Positions 32,406-35,871 of a stretch of DNA of 35,871 bases are shown here, one piece after another. A program made the translations under genes and the position numbers. The notes under the pieces were generated by a model that had not been told where the DNA came from, did no database searches, and saw nothing but the letters and a program-made list of their open reading frames with translations. This DNA is from Candidatus Paceibacterota bacterium (GTDB taxonomy: Bacteria; Patescibacteriota; Minisyncoccia; Phycocordibacterales; CSBR16-193): the NCBI GenBank assembly GCA_040905715.1, contig JBBDRA010000006.1, forward strand, positions 1-35,871, read 5' to 3'. Each line of letters opens with the position of its first letter. The first letter of the stretch is position 1.

Positions 32406-33458
32406 TTAAGATTGTTTCGTGTTTGCTTCTTCATAACCAGATTCAAAAACCTGCGAAGGAAGCTGATTGCCAAGTCCACCGACCACGTCTTTGTCTATGA
32501 GTTCTTTCCACTGCCCGAGTTTATCTTCCTCTATAGATGAGACTCGCCAGTAAAATTTCAACAATTCTTCGTCTATATCATTGATTCGACTAGCGATTTT
32601 TGGTGCATAGTCATGAAGTTGAGAAAGCATTTGCGACACACTCTTCTTCTCTTTAGCGACTATAACTTCTTGTTGTCCCCCTGCGCTGAAAGCATCGCGC
32701 AAACTTGTGGATACTGCTCCGAATTCAGTAATCATGTACGTGGCCGCTCGCTCATAGTTAGCACGATTTTTGAAGAGTTCAGGGAGTAAAATCATGCAAT
32801 CAACTTTAAATCTTTCTTTGTCTTCTGGTTCTAGGGTTCGAAATTGTTTAATAATTGGAGAGGATGATTCTGATTCCTCGTCAATCCACCACAAGCCCTC
32901 GCCGTCTTTTAGCTGTTTTCTGTAATACGATTTTATTTGCGGTATAGTATCTCCGCTAGTTCGCAGCTCATCATAAGAAACTCCCATTTTGTCGAATATG
33001 GAATGTCCCGTTGGTAAATCCATATTGATTTTATATCTAGGAGAGTGAGTCACGCTGATTTCTGGTAAACATTCTTGATATAAACGATATCGTACGTCAG
33101 CTTGCCCTCCTAATTTTCCAAACATGATAAAAATTCGTTCCACGTCTTCAATGCGCGAAGATTCCATTACGCTGTTTCCTGTTGAAGTCCAATGATCCTT
33201 GACGGTTATCTTAACCTCAACACCAAAGTACCCGTTTGCGACAATATCAGGGAAGGCGTGAACCCCAGTTTGTTTTATAGTGCCCTCAAATTCAGTACCA
33301 GTAGAGGCATCGCACATCTTCTCGCAAACTAATCCTTCAAAATCCAAGGCGGTAATTTTGTTATCAGTTCTAATTTTGGTAACCAAAAGTTCTTTGGATT
33401 TTTCCAACAAGGTAATAAAATTTTCCTCCTTTGCATTTTTCTTTTCAGCGTAAATCAT
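32406..33458 (-). CDS. Type II restriction endonuclease, PD-(D/E)xK type
   Basis: 350 residues. FPDIVANGYFGVEVK gives the PD-(D/E)xK core: D71, then E81 and K83. An upstream E41 is a possible fourth member. ESSRIEDVERIFIMFGKLGG follows as a conserved-looking block. The family and cut site cannot be named from sequence. The one-base gap to the methyltransferase and the same orientation make the pairing nearly certain. Confidence 0.8.
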   Translation of the reverse strand: MIYAEKKNAKEENFITLLEKSKELLVTKIRTDNKITALDFEGLVCEKMCDASTGTEFEGTIKQTGVHAFPDIVANGYFGVEVKITVKDHWTSTGNSVMESSRIEDVERIFIMFGKLGGQADVRYRLYQECLPEISVTHSPRYKINMDLPTGHSIFDKMGVSYDELRTSGDTIPQIKSYYRKQLKDGEGLWWIDEESESSSPIIKQFRTLEPEDKERFKVDCMILLPELFKNRANYERAATYMITEFGAVSTSLRDAFSAGGQQEVIVAKEKKSVSQMLSQLHDYAPKIASRINDIDEELLKFYWRVSSIEEDKLGQWKELIDKDVVGGLGNQLPSQVFESGYEEANTKQS

Positions 33459-33459
33459 T

Positions 33460-34446
33460 TTATTTCAAATTTTTATCAAGAAATTTATCTATGGATTTAG
33501 CAATATGCCATGCAAAAACAGGTGGCACGGCGTTTCCGATCTGTTTATATGCTTGAGACGTGGACGGCAAGAATTCCATATCATCAGGGAATGATTGAAT
33601 TCTTGCGGCCTCTCGAGCGGATAGTCGGCGTTTTCCATTCCAATGATATTCAATGTTGCCATGATGTTCAGTTCGCATTGTTGGCCCCGGTTCGTCTGCG
33701 TCAATTATTCCGTTGCCCTGCCCCTTATTTTTCTTCGCTTTAGACCAATAGTGGTTTGAAAAGTCACCTTCTTTAACATTTTCCAGATCACCAAACGCCT
33801 CCTTTACTGACACGTGTATTCCTTTGTGGGTTGGTTTCGGATAGTCATCGTCCTCAAACCTAGGAAGCATATTTTTGCGAGTCCCAATGATAATTACACG
33901 CTCGCGCATTTGCGGTACGCCATAATCAGCGGCAAGAAGTAATTTATGATTTACGTGATATCCGAGTTTTGCAAAATCATCTTTGATGATATCAATGGCC
34001 GTACCATTATCTATTGTAAGAAGACCTTTCACATTTTCTGCTACAAATAACATTGGTTTTGTCCTGCGAATGACCTCAGCCATGCTGCGATACAGAAGTC
34101 CTTTCTCGCTATTGAAACCTCGGCGCTTTCCAGCGTGACTGAATTCTTGACACGGAAAACCACCAAGGACAATATCAACCTTTTTTGGTAGCGGTACATC
34201 AAACATCGCACCATGTTTGTCGTTCAAAATATCAACGATACTTCCACAAACAATGTCGTGATTAAAATAATTTTTGAAAGTTTTGCAGGCTGACTCATCA
34301 ATATCATTTGCCCAATTTATGACAAATGGTTGTTTTTGATATTTTTTCCCGTTTGATTCAAACCCGCCTAGAAAACCAAGGTCCAAGCCACCGCAGCCAG
34401 CAAAAAGTGAGGCAATTGTTAATTTGGTTTTAGTGTTTTTTGTCAT
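33460..34446 (-). CDS. DNA (cytosine-5) methyltransferase of the R-M system
   Basis: 328 residues. All core motifs are in order: I LFAGCGGLDLGF, IV GGFPCQEFSHAG with catalytic C99, VI AENVKGL, VIII QMRERVIIIG, IX RRLSAREAARIQSFP and X YKQIGNAVPP. The target-recognition region lies between VIII and IX (about 205-280). It protects the host site from the adjacent endonuclease. It starts four bases after the controller gene ends. Confidence 0.96.
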   Translation of the reverse strand: MTKNTKTKLTIASLFAGCGGLDLGFLGGFESNGKKYQKQPFVINWANDIDESACKTFKNYFNHDIVCGSIVDILNDKHGAMFDVPLPKKVDIVLGGFPCQEFSHAGKRRGFNSEKGLLYRSMAEVIRRTKPMLFVAENVKGLLTIDNGTAIDIIKDDFAKLGYHVNHKLLLAADYGVPQMRERVIIIGTRKNMLPRFEDDDYPKPTHKGIHVSVKEAFGDLENVKEGDFSNHYWSKAKKNKGQGNGIIDADEPGPTMRTEHHGNIEYHWNGKRRLSAREAARIQSFPDDMEFLPSTSQAYKQIGNAVPPVFAWHIAKSIDKFLDKNLK

Positions 34447-34450
34447 ATAA

Positions 34451-34657
34451 TTATTTCAAAAGCTCACTACTACTCACTCCCAACGCTTTCGCTATCTTTT
34501 CTATTGTAGCAAGCGTTGGGTTCGCTTTGCCAGCTTCAACATTGCTAATGTATGCTCGGTCTAGGCTCAACAATCGACAAATGTCGCCCTGCGACATTTT
34601 CTTTTGTTGACGTATGCGTTTGATACTTTTCCCGAGTTTAATTGACGGAGTATTCAT
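34451..34657 (-). CDS. XRE-family controller protein of the R-M system
   Basis: 68 residues from the ATG at 34657: KLGKSIKRIRQQKKMSQGDICRLLSLDRAYISNVEAGKANPTLATIEKIAKALGV, a complete HTH_3 domain and little else. The longer frame to 34792 reads through promoter and repeat and is rejected. Small XRE proteins at the head of an R-M operon are C proteins, which time expression of the endonuclease after the methylase. The promoter carries paired dyads that fit autoregulation. Confidence 0.9.
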   Translation of the reverse strand: MNTPSIKLGKSIKRIRQQKKMSQGDICRLLSLDRAYISNVEAGKANPTLATIEKIAKALGVSSSELLK

Positions 34658-34669
34658 ATCCACAATCTT

Positions 34670-34717
34670 ATTATAATGGTTATTGTAATATACAACAATC
34701 TTGTGATATATTACAAT
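34670..34717 (-). promoter_or_regulatory. R-M operon promoter with C-box-like operators
   Basis: TTGTTG (34693-34698) and TATAAT (34670-34675) are 17 bases apart. Inverted arms ATTGTAATATA (34682-34692) and TATATTACAAT (34707-34717) overlap the -35 box. Each half also contains a TTGT-ACAA dyad. That is the layout expected for a dimeric controller binding two sites. Confidence 0.65.
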
Positions 34718-34729
34718 TATGTGGATAAT

Positions 34730-34996
34730 GACGAAGCGTCGGAACCAAAACCAAAAATTTTCCTTTCCATTTTTTGCCGGCTCCCCCCACACCCCCCGCC
34801 GAAGAAGGAAAAGTAAGTAAATTTTTGGTTTTGGGATCGCGACCGAAGGGAGCGTGCGAGGCGCATTTTGGCATCACCACGCAATCGGAGCGTACGATTT
34901 GGGTCAAAGCCACTACGCGCTCCGCGCGTGCGAAGTTAATCAAAATCCTGCGGATTTTGCCCGAAATACATTCGAACTTTGTCCAATACACACCGC
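34730..34996 (-). repeat. 267-bp inverted repeat, right copy
   Basis: The reverse complement of 30061-30327 over its whole length by my reading. It lies between the R-M promoter and the recombinase gene, so the two copies enclose 4,402 bases. No target-site duplication is evident at the outer edges. Confidence 0.92.
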
Positions 34997-35131
34997 CAAA
35001 ATTGAAAATCAGAATTGGAAGCCGAAATGGGGTCGCGCCGTAGGCGCGACACAAACGCATTCCCGCCAAAAATTCCCGAATCCAAAAGGTTTTTCCACGC
35101 TCCGCGTGGCTCTCTCGTTTGCCAATACATT
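34997..35131. other. Spacer between right repeat and recombinase
   Basis: It holds two small hairpins, GTCGCGCC-GTA-GGCGCGAC (about 35032-35050) and CCACGC-TCC-GCGTGG (about 35097-35111), and no gene. It should contain the recombinase promoter, and could hold part of an attachment site. Confidence 0.4.
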
Positions 35132-35871
35132 ATGAATAATCAAACCAAAAAGTTTTTCATATATACTCGCAAGTCTACGGACGACAAAGACAGACAAGTC
35201 CGCAGTATTGCTGACCAGTTGAGTGAGTTAAAAGAGTTAGCGTTAAAAGAGCAACTGGAAGTAGTGGATGTCTTTGTCGAGAAGCAGACCGCCAAAATAC
35301 CAGGTCGCCCTGTGTTTAACGAAATGATAGAGCGAATGGAGAAAGGCGAAGCTACTGGTATTTTGGCGTGGCATCCTGATAGACTTGCGAGAAACTCGGT
35401 AGATGGAGGAAAAATCATCTACCTCGTTGATACTGGTGCAATTTCAGAAATGAAATTCCCAACTTTTTGGTTTGATCCGACACCGCAAGGCAAATTCATG
35501 CTCTCAATCGCTTTTTCGCAATCCAAGTATTATGTAGACAATTTGTCGGAAAATATAAAGCGAGGTCATCGCAACAAAGTGAAAGACGGAATATGGCCTC
35601 AAATGTCTCCGCTCGGATATGTGAACAAAAACAAGCGTATTGTGCCTGATGAAAATATTGCCCCGCTTATCAAAAAGACATTTGAGGCATATTCCACTGG
35701 AAACTTCACTTTGCGGGAACTCCGCGACAAATTTAACGAACTTGGATTGAAACGAAAAAGCGGAAAGGAACTTGCGGTGTCGAATTATCAAAAACTTCTC
35801 AAAAATCCTATCTATACGGGATTGATGAGGTATAACGGAGAGATTTTTGAGGGAAAGCACGAACCGATTAT
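35132..35871 (+). CDS. Large serine recombinase, N-terminal part (cut by window end)
   Basis: The first 246 residues are present. The resolvase domain starts FFIYTRKSTDDKDRQVRSIADQ, with the nucleophile S15 in YTRKS and the conserved arginines in HPDRLARNSVDGG. A Recombinase domain follows from about 160 (SPLGYVNKNKRIVPDENIAPLIKK, then YQKLLKNPIYTG). This is the architecture of serine integrases and transposases that insert, excise or invert DNA between short attachment sites. It points away from the R-M cassette, starting 136 bases outside the right inverted repeat. Confidence 0.93.
   Translation, partial: MNNQTKKFFIYTRKSTDDKDRQVRSIADQLSELKELALKEQLEVVDVFVEKQTAKIPGRPVFNEMIERMEKGEATGILAWHPDRLARNSVDGGKIIYLVDTGAISEMKFPTFWFDPTPQGKFMLSIAFSQSKYYVDNLSENIKRGHRNKVKDGIWPQMSPLGYVNKNKRIVPDENIAPLIKKTFEAYSTGNFTLRELRDKFNELGLKRKSGKELAVSNYQKLLKNPIYTGLMRYNGEIFEGKHEPI

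Noticed and set aside
31751-32479. RadC starting at 32479
   Set aside because: It would overlap the restriction gene by 74 bases. The ATG at 32398 starts the conserved part right behind that gene.
34451-34792. Longer controller protein of 113 residues
   Set aside because: The extra N-terminus reads through the promoter, operators and part of the repeat.
30061-35871. Prophage
   Set aside because: A serine recombinase alone is not enough. No capsid, portal, terminase or tail gene is seen in the window.

Overview
The window looks like the chromosome of a Patescibacteria (Candidate Phyla Radiation) bacterium, most likely a Parcubacteria lineage. The clues are compact, mostly leftward gene packing, a shortened RF2, loss of zinc-binding cysteines in several normally zinc-binding proteins, tRNAs without an encoded CCA end, tRNA genes crowded with homing endonucleases, a complete type IV pilus locus, and GatCAB genes. 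The lineage is an inference from gene content. UGA is a stop here: RF2 is present and the reading frames follow the standard code.

Nearly everything is on the minus strand, so transcription runs from high to low coordinates. 1-6373 holds tRNA-Gln, two membrane proteins, pyrG, ftsX-ftsE and prfB. 6484-11900 is a tRNA archipelago: tRNA-Thr(CGU), tRNA-Thr(GGU) split by a group I intron, tRNA-Asp, tRNA-Met and initiator tRNA. Interspersed are two LAGLIDADG-type endonuclease genes, one GIY-YIG gene, truB, a histidine kinase, strong terminators and a family of about 200-bp repeats. Each repeat sits directly behind a tRNA 3' end and is closed by a second copy of that tRNA 3' end. 11957-16356 holds a membrane protein with a HEPN-like motif, gatA, gatC and ligA.

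16392-29063 is the type IV pilus/pseudopilus region. Read in transcription order it is pilM, pilN, pilO, a PilP-like gene, pilB, a CheY-like receiver, pilT, pilC, a major pilin with its own promoter and terminator, pilD, three minor pilins, and a PilX-like protein with a von Willebrand A domain. Together these make a pilus that can extend and retract and may carry an adhesive tip. comFC, a competence gene, lies divergently next to pilM, so the machine may serve DNA uptake.

29800-35871 is an accessory island. Two 267-bp copies of one sequence in inverted orientation (30061-30327 and 34730-34996), identical by my reading, bracket 4.4 kb. That segment carries a controller protein, a C5 methyltransferase, a restriction endonuclease, radC, a small unknown gene and an HNH-type gene. 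A large serine recombinase begins just outside the right repeat and runs off the window. The layout suggests a mobile or possibly invertible restriction-modification cassette.

The two most unusual things here are the tRNA 3'-end-linked repeat family, with at least three copies and signs of structure-preserving change, and the inverted-repeat-bracketed restriction-modification island.
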